Below are positions 1-10,468 of a stretch of 61,180 bases of DNA, piece after piece. The notes beneath the pieces were generated by a model. It worked only from the letters and a program-made list of their open reading frames with translations. It searched no databases and had not been told where the DNA came from. The stretch comes from Breoghania sp. (lineage in GTDB: Bacteria > Pseudomonadota > Alphaproteobacteria > Rhizobiales > Stappiaceae). Both the position numbers and the translations under genes were made by a program. The stretch spans positions 1 through 61,180 of the forward strand of contig NZ_JASJAV010000034.1 of assembly GCF_030066895.1 (NCBI RefSeq), read 5' to 3'. How positions within the stretch are numbered: the first letter of the stretch is position 1; every line of letters starts with the position of its first letter.

Positions 1-23
1 CCCCCCCCCCCCCCCCCCCCCCC
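1..23. other. poly-C run at window edge
   Basis: The first 23 bases are C only and run straight into a conserved reading frame in the middle of a known enzyme, so they do not look like natural upstream DNA. A likely cause is a contig-edge artefact, such as poly-G from two-colour sequencing read on the other strand. Real sequence seems to start at about base 23-24. Confidence 0.75.
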
Positions 24-825
24 GACTCTATGTGGCGCTGATCTGCCCCTGGGCGTCGCGCACGCTGATCGCGCGCAAGCTGAAGGGGCTTGAGGACCTG
101 ATCCCGGTGACGGTGGTGAACCCCGCGCTGACATCGCAAGGGTGGCAGTTCGGGGGCTATCCCGGCGCCGATGAAGACTCGCTTTTCGGCGCGCACTACC
201 TGCACGAACTCTACACCCGCGCCGAGCCGATCTTCACCGGCCGAGCCACGGTTCCCGCACTCTGGGACATGGAACGCGGCGTGATGGTCAACAACAAGAG
301 CGCCGATATCGTCCGCATATTCGACAGCGCCTTCGAGCACATAGTGCCCTCCGACTTGCGCCTTTACCCGGAAGACCTGAGAGCGAAGATCGACGCGCTG
401 AACCCGCGCATTCTACGACAAGCTCAACAACGGCGTTTACAAGGCGGGCTTCGCCTCCTCGCAGGGCGCCTATGACGAGGCGGTCGCCGGGGTCTTCGAC
501 ATGCTCGAGGAGCTTGAGGTCCGTCTGACCGGGGATTTCCTTTTCGGCGATCGCCTGACCGAAACCGATATCCGGACCTTCGTGACGCTGATCCGCTTCG
601 ATGCGACCTATCACGGCATCTTCAAGACCAACCGCCGACAGATCGCCGACTTACCCGCGCCTGTCCGCCTACATAGCGCGCATTCTGCGAATCCCCGGCG
701 TGGCGGAGACCGTGAACATGGATCACATCATCCGCGGTTACTACTCGATCGAAACGCTGAACCCGACGGGCATCACGCCCGCCGCCCCGGCCCATATCGA
801 GCGGCTGCTGCAATTAATCGCCTGA
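24..825 (+). pseudogene. glutathionyl-hydroquinone reductase, 5'-truncated and frameshifted
   Basis: Omega-class glutathione-transferase relative of the YqjG/PcpF type, a cytosolic enzyme that reduces glutathionyl-hydroquinones with glutathione. The frame enters from the poly-C edge as RLYVALICPWA; CPWA (Cys codon 44-46) is the catalytic cysteine motif of this family. About 55 N-terminal residues are missing. The C-terminal helical domain follows and ends HIERLLQLIA at a TGA (823-825). Two single-base frame breaks are visible: near 410, between NPRI and YDKLNNGVYKAGF, and near 647, where an extra T sits between the GAC and the CCG codons. The family is usually about 320 residues, so this is the distal three quarters. 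It faces the GntR gene tail to tail. Confidence 0.8.
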
Positions 826-847
826 ACAACGAGGGACGAAAGGCCCC

Positions 848-1600
848 TCAGCACAGAGCGTTCAGGATCCTCTGCGGATCGATATCCTCGCCCGGAACCA
901 CGACATTGGGCGTGCTGTCCTTCACGAAGGCGATCAGGAGGGGAAGATCGTCCAGATGCTTGCGCAGGAGGGCATGGGCGCGCTCTGCATCGCGCGCCTT
1001 CAGCGCCTCGAACAGGCGGCGGTGCTCCATCTCGATTTCCTGGGTCATGCCGCATTTGGCCATCGCGCGGTAACGCACGCGGTCCAGTTGCCCGGTGGCG
1101 CCGTGGACGGTCTGCCAGATGTCGGGGAACCCGGCCATCCGGCACAATAGCCGGTTGAAATCGATATCGACCCGCAGGGCCTGGTCGAAATCCCCGCGCT
1201 CATCCGCATCCTGCTGCATGTAGAGCAGAAGCTTGAAGTCCTTGTCGTAGACGGGGCTGTAGCCCTCCGCGGCGAGCCGGATCAGGCGCAGCTCGATGCT
1301 GGATCTGACGAGATGCCCCTGCAGGACGCCGCGCATCGAAATCCTGTTCACATAGGTGCCGCCGCCCGGTACCACGGTCAGTAATCCTTCTTGCGCGAGT
1401 CTGAGGACCGCCTCACGCAACGGCGTGCGCGAGATGCCGAGTTCGGCGCACAAATCCTTTTCCGCCACCGTGGAATCGGGTTCCAGCCGCATGGTGATCA
1501 CCGCATCGCGCAGGTAATCGTAGGCAAGCTCCGCCTTCAGCTTGTTGCGGTTCATCTCCGACAGGAGACCCATCTGTGGTCTTTGCACCGGTGGCATCAT
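848..1600 (-). CDS. GntR-family regulator, FCD (FadR) type
   Basis: Intact 250-residue transcription factor. Residues about 25-85 form the winged helix (LCAELGISRTPLREAVLRLA) and about 95-225 the helical FCD effector domain, which in this family binds a carboxylic-acid ligand, often through a metal held by Asp/His residues. Its start codon overlaps the stop of the upstream aminotransferase gene (ATGA), so it is the last gene of the minus-strand operon that begins at 12033 and is probably its local regulator. The perfect palindrome at 12093-12108 is a plausible operator. Which ligand it senses cannot be read from the sequence; a metabolite of the operon's substrate is the natural guess. Confidence 0.9.
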   Translation of the reverse strand: MMPPVQRPQMGLLSEMNRNKLKAELAYDYLRDAVITMRLEPDSTVAEKDLCAELGISRTPLREAVLRLAQEGLLTVVPGGGTYVNRISMRGVLQGHLVRSSIELRLIRLAAEGYSPVYDKDFKLLLYMQQDADERGDFDQALRVDIDFNRLLCRMAGFPDIWQTVHGATGQLDRVRYRAMAKCGMTQEIEMEHRRLFEALKARDAERAHALLRKHLDDLPLLIAFVKDSTPNVVVPGEDIDPQRILNALC

Positions 1601-2941
1601 AAGGCGCCCCCGCGCGGCGCGTCCCGCAGGACCGAGCTCAGCACATCCAGAAAGAACCCCGCATTATCGTGCGAGAAGGGCAGCGGCGGGCGGATCTTCA
1701 GGACATTACCGAACGGACCCGACGCGCTGATGAGCACGCCGCGACGACGCATTTCGTTGACGACATGGGAGGCGAGAGCGGCGTCCGGTTCCTTCGCTTC
1801 CCGGTCTTTCACGAATTCCAGCCCGAGGAACAGCCCGCTTCCGCGCACATCGCCGATGCGCTCGTCGTTTGCCTGGAGAGCGCGCATCCCGGAAAGCATC
1901 GCCTCGCCGGTCGATTTCGCATTGGCGATCAGCGCTTCGTCCTCGATCACCGAAAGCACGGCGGAGGCGGCGGCGATGGAGACGTGATTGGCGCCGAAAG
2001 TGTTGAAGTAGCGGATCTTGCGGTCGAACTCCTCCTGAAGCTCCGGCTTCATGACGGCGACCGCAATCGGCATGCCGTTGCCCATCGGCTTGGCCATGAC
2101 GGCGATGTCCGGCACCAGTCCGTGATGCGCGAAACCCCACATGCCGTCGCCCAGACGCCCGAACCCGGGCTGCACCTCGTCGGCGATGAAAAGCGCGCCC
2201 GCCTCGTGCACGACCGCCCGCGTTTCCTTCAGGAACCCGGCCGGTTTAGCGAAGATGCCGTCGGCGATGAAGGCGGCGGTTTTGATGCCGCGTCGTTTCA
2301 AAAAAGCGATGACCGCGCAAACATCGCCGGCAAAGGCGGCGCCGATATCGACTTCCTCACGCCGGTAGCTGTCGGGGGCGGGAACGGTCACGACATGGGG
2401 GCCGAGCGGCATGTTCTCGCCGAGGGAGGGCGAGATTTCGGCCGCAGCCTTCGTCACGCCGTGATACGCGTTTTTCGTGATGACGATGCCGGTGCCGCCG
2501 GTCACGAAGCCCGCAATCCGCAGGGCCAGATCGACCGCCTCGCTGCCGGTGCAGGTGTACATGACCCGCGACAGCTCGGGCGGAAACGTGTCCACGAGAC
2601 GCTGGGAATAATCCAGCAAGGCTTCGTCCAGATAGCGGGTATGGGTGTTGAGAATGCCAGCCTGCCGGGTGACCGCTTCGACGACGCGCGGATGGCAATG
2701 GCCGACGCAAGGCACGTTATTATTAGGCGTCGAGATAGGCCCGACCCTCATGATCATAGAGCCAGACGCTCTCACCGCGCACCGGGTGCAGCGGTTCCTC
2801 GTAGAACAGCCGGTAGGAGGGACCGAGCAACGACTGGCGGCGCGCCACCAGCGTGCGCTCATGCTCCGGCAACGCATCGGCATGCGCCGCATCGAAGCCG
2901 TTGATCATGGTCGATTGGGAGGAAGCCATTCTCATACTCAT
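1597..2941 (-). pseudogene. class III aminotransferase-fold enzyme (phospho-lyase-like), frameshifted
   Basis: PLP enzyme of fold type I, class III. The conserved parts are YTCTGSEAVDLALRIA (cofactor phosphate region), FIADEVQPGFGR (Asp pairing with the PLP ring nitrogen) and VMAKPMGNGMPIA (Schiff-base Lys). The N-terminus starts near 2929-2941 (MSMRMASSQSTMINGFDA) and runs to EGRAYLDA, where one frame break near 2725 shifts to the frame carrying NNNVPCVGHCHPR. Its partner directly upstream is an aminoglycoside-phosphotransferase-fold kinase. That pairing is known from hydroxylysine kinase and 5-phosphohydroxylysine phospho-lyase (AGXT2L group), so a phospho-lyase acting on a phosphorylated amino-alcohol is likelier than a plain transaminase. 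That assignment is inference. Confidence 0.75.
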
Positions 2942-2954
2942 TGAAGGGTGGCCT

Positions 2955-4022
2955 TCACCGATCGGTGAAGGCCGTTTGAAAAACGTCGTTGAGGCGCGCC
3001 AGGAGCCCGCGCACAAGATCGTTCTTGTGCAGCAGTCTGTCGGCCTGATCGGGGAAGAGACGGGCGCGCCAGGTGGGGATGACGAGACGCACCGCCAGCC
3101 GGGTTATGATACACGGATAGAGGACGTCGATCTCCTGCGCGCGAAGGTTCGCCGGACCGGCATAGCCTTCGAGCATGTGGAAGATCGCCTCCACCGGCAC
3201 CTCCTCGCCCTCCATCATGTAGGAGGCGCAGACCGCGACATCGAAAATGCGCGGAGCGCGAACCATGTCGCCGAAATCAATGATGCCGCTCACGCGGTTC
3301 GGGTTGTGCGGATCAACCAGAATGTTTTCGGAATTGAAGTCGTTATGGACCACCTGCACGGGCAGCGCGGCGCGTTTCGGCAATACGTCCGTCTCAAAGC
3401 GGTCCAGAATGTCCCGCAGTACCCTTGCCTCTTCCGCATCCGGATAGGTATCGAGGACATTTCAGCTCGCGCGCGCGCCATGTCCCAGGTGATGGTGTGA
3501 GACGCGCCGGGGTGATCGAAGCTTTCCAGCGCCCGCTGCATCCGCGCCAGCATGGCGCCGATATTGCGCCTTTGTGCAGGCGAATGGGGCGCGGAGCTGA
3601 GCGCCTGACCTTTCAGAAAGGTCACGACGCGCAACGCCCGCCGGGGGCCGGACGGGGTCGTGAAGCGCAGATCGGAAAGGCGGATATCGGGCGCACCGAT
3701 CAGGGCGGGCACGATCCGCTGGACGGGAATGCCGGGATCGAGGCGGGCGACATGCAGCAGCACCTGGAAGTGCAGGGCCGTGGTGCGGGCCGGTTCCCCC
3801 GGATTGAGCACCTTGACCAACAGCGCCTTGCTGTCGGCAAGGGGTCAGGCGGTGGTTGGAGTCCTTTTCACCCCAAAGCCATTCCGCCCGTCCCTCAAGA
3901 CCGTAATGCGCGCGCACCAGCGCTTCGACTGTGTCGTCGGACAGGATCGCGGAGGCTGTCCGCAATTCGGCCCCGAGGCCTGAAGCAGTCTCCATATTCC
4001 CCGTCATCGTTTGCGATCCCAT
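2955..4022 (-). pseudogene. aminoglycoside-phosphotransferase-family kinase, frameshifted twice
   Basis: Cytosolic small-molecule kinase of the APH fold. The catalytic loop VVHNDFNSENILVD (HxD with the following Asn) and the metal-binding IIDFGD are intact in the 3' part. The N-terminus starts at 4022 (MGSQTMTGNMETASG; a later Met at about 4007 is possible). The frame breaks near 3840, before MVKVLNPGEPARTTALHFQ, and again near 3450, before the part containing LPKRAALPVQVVHNDF. Reassembled length is about 350 residues, normal for hydroxylysine-kinase-like proteins. It sits between the amidase and the phospho-lyase-like gene, which suggests phosphorylation of a hydroxyl-amine released by the amidase and then elimination. 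Homoserine- or choline-kinase-like roles remain possible. Confidence 0.75.
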
Positions 4023-4064
4023 CCTTTTTTCTACGCCCGATGCTGCGGCCGCCCCTTGCGCGCA

Positions 4065-5489
4065 TCAGGCCTTGCGCGGCTTTCTGACAAACGGCGTCGG
4101 GTAGGCCGCTGTCAAGGACAACACGACATCGTCGCGAAAGTTCGCCGCGACCACCTGAAGCCCGATCGGCAGGCCGTCCGCATCCAAACCGCAAGGCACG
4201 GTCGCCGCCGGTTGACCCGTCAAGTTGAAGGGATAGGTGAAGGGCGAGCAGTCGGACCAATCCTCCCCCTCCTGCCCCGCCGGAGAATCGACGCGCGCCT
4301 CAAATGCCGTCAACGGCATGGTCGGCAGGATCAGCACGTCGTATTTCTGAAAGAACAGTTCCATCAGCACCGTGAGATCGGCCCGCGCCTGACGCGCGGC
4401 GATGTAGTCGAGCGCGGAGAAGGTGGTGCCCTTTTCGCAGATCCTCACGAAGCCCGGATCCATCAGCGCCTTCTGCTCCTCGCTCGGCGTGAACGCGCTA
4501 AGCGCCTTGGCCTGGGCGGAATACCACAGGACCTTCAACACCTCCTGCGGCGAGGCGAAGTCCGGATCGACCTCCTCGATGACTGCGCCCATTTCCGCCA
4601 GACGGCCGACGGCCTTCTCGACCGCTGCCGCGACTTCAGGGTCGACATCGGTATAGCCGAGCGTCGGGCTGTAGGCGAGCTTGAGGCCCTTCAGGTTGCC
4701 CGCCTCACGCACGATCTTACGCCAGTCCAGAACGGGCGAGGGGCAGTGGCCGTAAAGCGCGCGCGGCGACCAGCCGGTCGTGGCGTTCAGAAACAGGGCC
4801 GCGTCTTCCACCGTGGGCGTCAGCGGGTCGCGATGGGCCAGTTCAAACAGTGCAGACGACGCATCGGCGGGCACCCAGCCGAAAGTCGGCTTGATGCCGA
4901 AGACACCGCAAAACGAAGCCGGGATACGGATCGATCCTGCCCCATCGGAGCCTTCGTGCAGGACGCCCAGATTGAGAGCGGCACAGACCGCCGCGTCGCC
5001 GGACGAGCCGCCCGAGGCGCGGCCCGTGTGCCGGGGATTGAGCGTGTTGCCGTAGGCCGGGCCGTGCGTCAGACCCTTCCAACCGAATTTCGGCGAGGCC
5101 GTGGTCCCCAGAATGGTGACGCCCGCGCCCCGCAGGCGTTCCACGATCTCCAGATCCTTCGTTGCAGGCTCCGTCTCGCCGAGGATGGAGCCCCGGCGCA
5201 AGGGAATGCCCTTGACCGAGATCAGCTCCTTCAGCGTGGTCGGCGCCCCGTCGATGGGGCTCAGCGCCTCGCCCTTGCGCCAGCGCTCTTCCGAGGCCTT
5301 GGCATCGGCTAGGGCAGATTCCGGCACGACATAGGTGAAGGCGTTCACATCCGGGTTGATCCGCTCGATGCGGTCCAGCGCGTTCTGCGCGACCTCCACG
5401 GGGGAGGCTGCACCGGAGGCGTAGAGCGCGGAGAGTTCGGCAGCCGTCATCTCCGCAAGATCGCTCTTCTCGATCGTCTCGGTGGTCAT
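4065..5489 (-). CDS. amidase signature family hydrolase
   Basis: Intact, about 474 residues from the ATG at 5489, chosen because AAAGGA lies nine bases upstream on the coding strand. Amidase-signature enzymes hydrolyse C-N bonds with a Ser-cisSer-Lys triad. The Lys is in TTLKELISVKG, the cis-Ser in GRASGGSSGDAAV and the nucleophile Ser in EGSDGAGSIRIPASFCG. The usual GGSSGG is GGSSGD here, a Gly to Asp change that a single G to A explains and that may impair activity. Position inside a peptide-uptake operon next to a kinase and two PLP enzymes suggests it cleaves an imported amide or peptide to release an amine. Substrate specificity in this family cannot be read from sequence. Confidence 0.88.
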   Translation of the reverse strand: MTTETIEKSDLAEMTAAELSALYASGAASPVEVAQNALDRIERINPDVNAFTYVVPESALADAKASEERWRKGEALSPIDGAPTTLKELISVKGIPLRRGSILGETEPATKDLEIVERLRGAGVTILGTTASPKFGWKGLTHGPAYGNTLNPRHTGRASGGSSGDAAVCAALNLGVLHEGSDGAGSIRIPASFCGVFGIKPTFGWVPADASSALFELAHRDPLTPTVEDAALFLNATTGWSPRALYGHCPSPVLDWRKIVREAGNLKGLKLAYSPTLGYTDVDPEVAAAVEKAVGRLAEMGAVIEEVDPDFASPQEVLKVLWYSAQAKALSAFTPSEEQKALMDPGFVRICEKGTTFSALDYIAARQARADLTVLMELFFQKYDVLILPTMPLTAFEARVDSPAGQEGEDWSDCSPFTYPFNLTGQPAATVPCGLDADGLPIGLQVVAANFRDDVVLSLTAAYPTPFVRKPRKA

Positions 5490-5503
5490 GGTCGCCGATC
5501 CTT

Positions 5504-6858
5504 TCAGCCGCGTTCGGCAACGACGCGGTCGAGCGCGCGGGCGACGCAATCGAACAGCTCGTCGACCTGCTCGGCGGTGATGATCAGCGGCGGACAGAAG
5601 CAGATCGCTTCACCGATATTGCGCACGATAAACCCCTCTTCCTGACAGGTCATGTGGAGGGCGAGAGCTGCATCGCCGGCCGCACCGTCCTCGAAGGGCT
5701 TCATTTCCAGCGCCCCGATCAGACCCACGCCGCGCGAGGATGCTGCCAGCGGATGCTCCGCCAAACTGCTTAGACGGCTAAGAAACTTCTCTTCCAGAGC
5801 CTTGACGTTGGCAACCAGATCCTTTTCGAGGATGATCTTGACGTTCTCCAGCCCCACCGCCGTGGCGACCGGATGGCCGGACGCGGTGAAGCCGTGACCG
5901 AAGACGCCGAGACGATCCAACTCGTCAGCGATCGGCTAGTAGAAATTGTCGTTCATCAGGATCGCGGAGAGCGGCATGTAGGACGACGAGATCTGCTTGG
6001 AGAGCACCATGACATCCGGCTCGATGCCGAAACGCTCGCAGGCGAACATGGTGCCGGTGCGCCCGAAGCCGCAGATCACCTCGTCGGCGACCAGCAGGAT
6101 GTCGTTCTTCTTCAGGATTTTCTGCACGCCTTCCCAGTAACCGGCAGGCGGCACAAGCACGCCGCCCGCGCCCATCACCGGTTCGCCCCAGAAGGCGGCG
6201 ATGGTGTCGGCGCCCTCGCGCTCGATCAGATCCTCAAGATCCTTCAGCATGCGCGGGGTGAAATCGGCCTCGCTCTCCTCTTCTTCGGCAAAGTGGACGT
6301 AGGAGTGGCAGGAGGTGTGGATCATGCGATCGAGCGGCAGATCGAAGCTCTTGTGATTGGCGGGCAGGCCGGTGATCGATCCGGCGGCGATGGTGACGCC
6401 GTGATAGCCCTTCAAGCGGCCGATGATCTTCTTCTTTTCCGGCTTGCCGAGCGAGTTGGAGCGATACCACACCATCTTGCAGGTGAGATCGTTGGCTTCC
6501 GAGCCCGACGAGGTGAAATGCACCTTCGACATCGGCACGGGCGCGATCTTGATCAGCAGCTCGGCCAGATCGACTGAAGGGCCGTGCGTCTTGTAGTTGA
6601 ACATGTGGTAGTAGGGCAGTTTCTCCATCTGCGCCTTGGCCACCTCGGCCAGCCGCTTTTTTCGCCGAAACCGAGCGCGACCGACCACAGGCCCGCCAGA
6701 CCCTCGATATAGCGCTTGCCGTTATTGTCGGTGACATAGATGCCGTCGCCGGTCTCGATTACCAGACCGCCGTCGCGCTCGTATTTGCGCAGGTTCACGG
6801 CCGGGTGCATCTGATACGCGATATCGCGGGCTTCCACCGAATTGGGCATGACGGTCAT
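5504..6858 (-). pseudogene. class III aminotransferase, one frameshift and one stop
   Basis: Class III omega-amino-acid/amine:pyruvate-type aminotransferase using PLP. Starting at 6858 (MTVMPNSVEARDIAYQMHP), the first 68 or so residues run to WSVALGFGEK, where a frame break near 6660 leads to RLAEVAKAQMEKLPYYH. The cofactor sites are FTSSGSEANDLTCK, LLVADEVICGFGRTG and SKQISSSYMPLSA (Lys). A TAG at 5936-5938 interrupts NDNFY-PIADELDRLG, where relatives have Gln, which fits CAG to TAG. The remainder ends DRVVAERG. Full length would be about 450 residues, usual for the family. It lies 14 bases upstream of the amidase start and belongs to the same operon. It probably deaminates the amine product of the pathway; the exact substrate is unknown. 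Confidence 0.8.
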
Positions 6859-6908
6859 CGTTCACTCTCCATATCCGCGCCGGGCCCTCGGCCGCGTGCG
6901 CAATTGAT

Positions 6909-8611
6909 TCAAGCATTTGCGGCAGCCGTCATCCGGGCTTCCTTGACGCGCCCGGGAATGGCTTCGATGAGATTTCGCATATACGCATGTTGCGGGTTCT
7001 CGAAAATTGCCAGCGCACTGCCGCCTCCACCGCCTCGCCGGTCTGCATGACCAGAACACGATCGCAGATCGTGACCACGACCCGAAGGTCGTGGGTGATG
7101 AAGACGAGAGACAGATTGAACGTCTTTTTCAGTTCCGCCAACAGGTCCAGCCCCTGAGCCTGGATCGAAACGTCGAGCGCGGAGTCCGCCTCGTCGGCCA
7201 CGATGATTTCCGGCTTCAGGGCAAGGGCACGCGCAATGGCGATGCGCTGGCGCTGACCGCCGGAAAATTCGTGCGGGAAACGTTCCGCCACACTCGCATC
7301 GAGCTCGACCATTTCCAGAAGCGCTCTGGCCTCTTCGCTCTGGCCTCTTCAAGAGCGGTTGCAGGATCGGTGCCGAAGGCAATGGGACCGGAGACCACGA
7401 TTTGCCCCACCTTCTCGCGCGGATTGAGCGAGGAATAGGGATCCTGAAAGATCATCTGGATGCGGCGGCGCATGGTGCGAAGCGCCTCGCCCTTCAGGCT
7501 TGCGATATCCTCGCCGTCGAGCAGGATCTTGCCGCCGTTGGGATCCTGCAAGCGGACGAGACAGCGCCCAACCGACGACTTGCCCGATCCGCTTTCGCCT
7601 ACGATACCGAGCGTCTCGCCGCGTTCCAGTTGAAACGAGACCTCCTTGACCGCGTGGATCTCCTTCTGCTTGCCGAAGAGACCGCTTCCCAGAAAATAGA
7701 TCTTGGAGAGGTTCTCCACCTTCAGGAGCGAATGCGTCTCGCCTTTCGCCGCCGTCGGCTCGGGTGCGGTGCCGCTCGGAATGGCGGCGATCAACTTGTG
7801 CGTATAGGAGTGCTGCGGCAACAGCAGCACCTCGTCGGCCGTGCCCCGCTCGACGATACGCCCGTGCTGCATGACGGCGACCTGATCGGCGATTTCCGCC
7901 ACCACGCCGAAATCGTAGGTGATGAACATCACCGCCATGTTGCGCGTGCGCTGCAGGCGGTCGATCGTTTCCAGGATCTGCGCCTGGGTGGTGACATCGA
8001 GCGCGGTGGTCGGCTCATCCGCGATCAGCACTTCCGGCTCCAGCGCCAAGGGCATGGCGATCATCACGCGCTGGCGCTGACCGCCGGAAAGCTGGAAGGG
8101 ATAGGAGACGGCGGCGCGCGCGGGATCGGGCAGGCCGACCTCCTCCAGCAGTTCCAGCGCCCGTTTTTTTCGTTCGCGCGTGCTCAGGAGCCCGTGCGCC
8201 TCGAAGACCTTCTCGATCTGGGCGGAGACCTTCATCAGCGGATTGAGCGCGGTCATCGGCTCCTGGAAGATCATCGCGACGCGGCGGCCGCAAATGTCGT
8301 AGAGCGCGCCCGCGGGCAGATCGAGCAGGTTCTCCCCCCAACAGAATGCGCCCCTGCGCGACACGCACCGTATCGGGCAGCAGCCCCATCAGCGCGTTGG
8401 CCAACATGGACTTGCCCGAGCCGCTTTCACCGACAATGCAGACGATCTCGCCGGGGTGGATGTCAAAGCTGACCCGGTCGACCGCGAAGGCGCGGTCGGC
8501 ACCTTCCGGCAGGGCGATGCTCAGCCGATCGATGCACACAATGAGATCGCCCTCGGGACGTTGAAGGCTGCCGGGATGGATGACGGCGTGTTCTCCGGTA
8601 GCGTCGTTCAT
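6909..8611 (-). pseudogene. fused peptide ABC transporter ATPase (DppD-DppF type), frameshifted
   Basis: One polypeptide with two ABC ATPase domains powering dipeptide/opine-type uptake. Domain 1 begins at 8611 (MNDATGEHAVIHPG) with Walker A GESGSGKS, then a frame break near 8337, Q-loop FQEPMTALNP, signature LSGGQRQRV and Walker [13 protein letters not shown]. Its switch reads FITYDFGVV instead of the usual HDLG, two C to T changes. Domain 2 has GESGSGKSSVGRCL, FQDPYSSLNP, a break near 7345, FSGGQRQRIAIARAL and IVADEADSALD, then another break near 7020 before FENPQHAYMRNLIEAIPG. The second Walker B also departs from the consensus. It stands between the permeases and the aminotransferase in the operon. 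The reassembled length of about 560 residues fits the fused form common in rhizobia. Confidence 0.85.
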
Positions 8612-8613
8612 GG

Positions 8614-9451
8614 CTACCTCCCCTTCCGGCTGAGCCGCGGGTTCAGCGCGTCGTTCAGTCCCTCACCGACGAGGTTCAACGTCAGCACGGTGAGAAGCAT
8701 GGCGAGGTCGGGAAAAAAGCTGACCCACCAGGCCTGACGGATCACCGTGCGCCCGGCGCCGATGATGTATCCCCACGACATGACGTTGGCATCGCCCAGC
8801 CCCATGAAGGACAGCGCGCTTTCCACCAGAATGGCGGCGGCCACCATCATGGAGGCGAGCACGATGATCGGCAACAGGGTGTTGGGCAGGATCTGACGCC
8901 AGATTATGAGCGGTTTCTGGCCCGACAGTACCGCCGCATCGACGAAATCGCGCGACTTCAGCGACATCACCTCGCCGCGCAGCAGACGCGCGACCGGCGG
9001 CCAGGAGACGATGGCGATCGCGATGATCGATGGAGGTGATCGAGAGCTGGAAGATGGCGACGAGCACCACGGCGAGCGCGAAGCTCGGAACGCTTTGGAA
9101 AAGCTCGGTGAAGCGCATCAGGATGTCGTCCGTCAGCCCGCCCAAATAGCCCGCCAACGCCCCGATCGGAATGCCGATCAGGAGCGAGATCACGGTTGAG
9201 ACGAGGCCGACCAGCAGCGAGACATAGGCCCCGTGCGCGAGACCGGAAGCGAGATCGCGGCCCATCGGATCAGTGCCGAGAAAGTAGGTCGCGTTCTGGA
9301 ACGGGGGCAGGAACGGTCGCTGGACCATGGCCCAGGGCGACTTGGGAAAGAGGAAGGGGACTGCAACGGCCAGCACCACGATCAGGAACAGGATCAGCAA
9401 TCCGGCGACCGCGCCGCGGTGCTTGGAAAAACGTTTCCAGAAGTCGGTCAT
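8614..9451 (-). pseudogene. peptide ABC transporter permease, DppC type, frameshifted
   Basis: Inner-membrane permease (binding-protein-dependent transport family). It starts at 9451 (MTDFWKRFSKHRGAVAG), overlapping the upstream permease stop as ATGA. The first membrane helix (GLLILFLIVVLAVAVPFLF) is followed by the periplasmic GTDPMGRDLAS motif typical of DppC/OppC proteins. A frame break near 9030 separates the core (FQLSITSI) from the EAA-loop half (FVDAAVLSGQKPLIIWRQIL) and the last helices. The reassembled length of about 280 residues is normal. It pairs with the DppB-type gene and the fused ATPase. Confidence 0.85.
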
Positions 9452-10468
9452 GAGGCCACCCGGATTCTCGGATCCACGAAGCGGTAGAGCACGTCGGTGA
9501 TCAGGTTTAAGAGGAGGACCATGGCGGCGGAGGCGACGAAGACGCCCAGCAGCAGGTTGTAGTCGCGCTGCGACAGCGCCTCGAACATCAGCCGACCGAT
9601 GGCCCGGCCAGGCAAAGACCGTCTCGATCAGCACCGCGCCGCCGACGAGCTGGCCCGCCTGCAAGCCCGCCAGCGTGACGACGGGCAGAAGCGCATTACG
9701 CAGCACGTGGCGGCGCTGGATCACGCGCGGGCGCAGGCCCTTGGCCTTCGCCGTCTTGACAAAACCCATCTGCGAGACCTCTAGCATGGAGGCCCGCGTC
9801 ATGCGCACATAGATCGCCATGAAGAAGAGGCCCAGCGTCATGACGGGCAGGACCAGATGGCGGGCGATATCGAGCGCACGCGCCAATCCCACATAGCCCG
9901 CGCTGACCGTCTCGTAGCCAAAGCCCGGCAGCCAGCCGAGTTCGATGGAAAACAGAAGCACCGCCATCAAAGCCAGCCAGAACAGCGGCGTCGCATAGAA
10001 GACCAGGGCGAAGAGCGAGATCAGGGTGTCCGACAATCGTTCCTGACGGCCGGCCGCCATGGCTCCTGCGAGAATGCCGAGCCCGAGGGAGACGGCAAAG
10101 GCGGACATGGACAGGATCAGCGTGGCCGGCAGGCGCTCCACGATGAGCTGGAGAACGGGCAACTGCTGGCGATAGGAAAAGCCGAGATCGAGTTGAGCCA
10201 TGTGCGAGAGGTAGATGCCGAGCTGGACATAGATCGGCTGATCGAGCCCGAAGCGCTGGCGCAACTGCTCGAGGAATTCGGGGTCGGCATCGCCGAATTC
10301 ACCGGCCATCACCGCGGCCGGATCTCCCGGAGCGGCGTGGATGAGAAAGAAGTTCAGGATCCTGATGACGAGCAGGATGAGGACGGCGCGCACAAGCCCG
10401 CCTGCGATGAAACGGGTTATCTAGGTCTCCGGATCGCGAATATCAGGCAGAGAGAAGAGCGAGCTCAT
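9448..10468 (-). pseudogene. peptide ABC transporter permease, DppB type, stop and frameshift
   Basis: DppB-type inner-membrane permease. The start at 10468 (MSSLFSLPDIRDPET) overlaps the binding-protein stop (ATGA). A TAG at 10421-10423 follows residue 15, then ITRFIAGGLVRAVLILLV opens the first helix. The GDPAAVMAGE periplasmic segment, the six-helix core and the EAA loop (FVKTAKAKGLRPRVIQRRHV) are present. Near 9607 a one-base break in FAWPG shifts the frame to IGRLMFEALSQRDYN and the true end DPRIRVAS. The 15 residues before the TAG could be an in-frame extension, with translation restarting later. It works with DppC and the fused ATPase. Confidence 0.83.

Noticed and set aside
4011..5312. 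433-codon open frame antisense to the amidase gene
   Set aside because: Mirror of codon-position GC bias; the amidase on the minus strand has its full catalytic triad.
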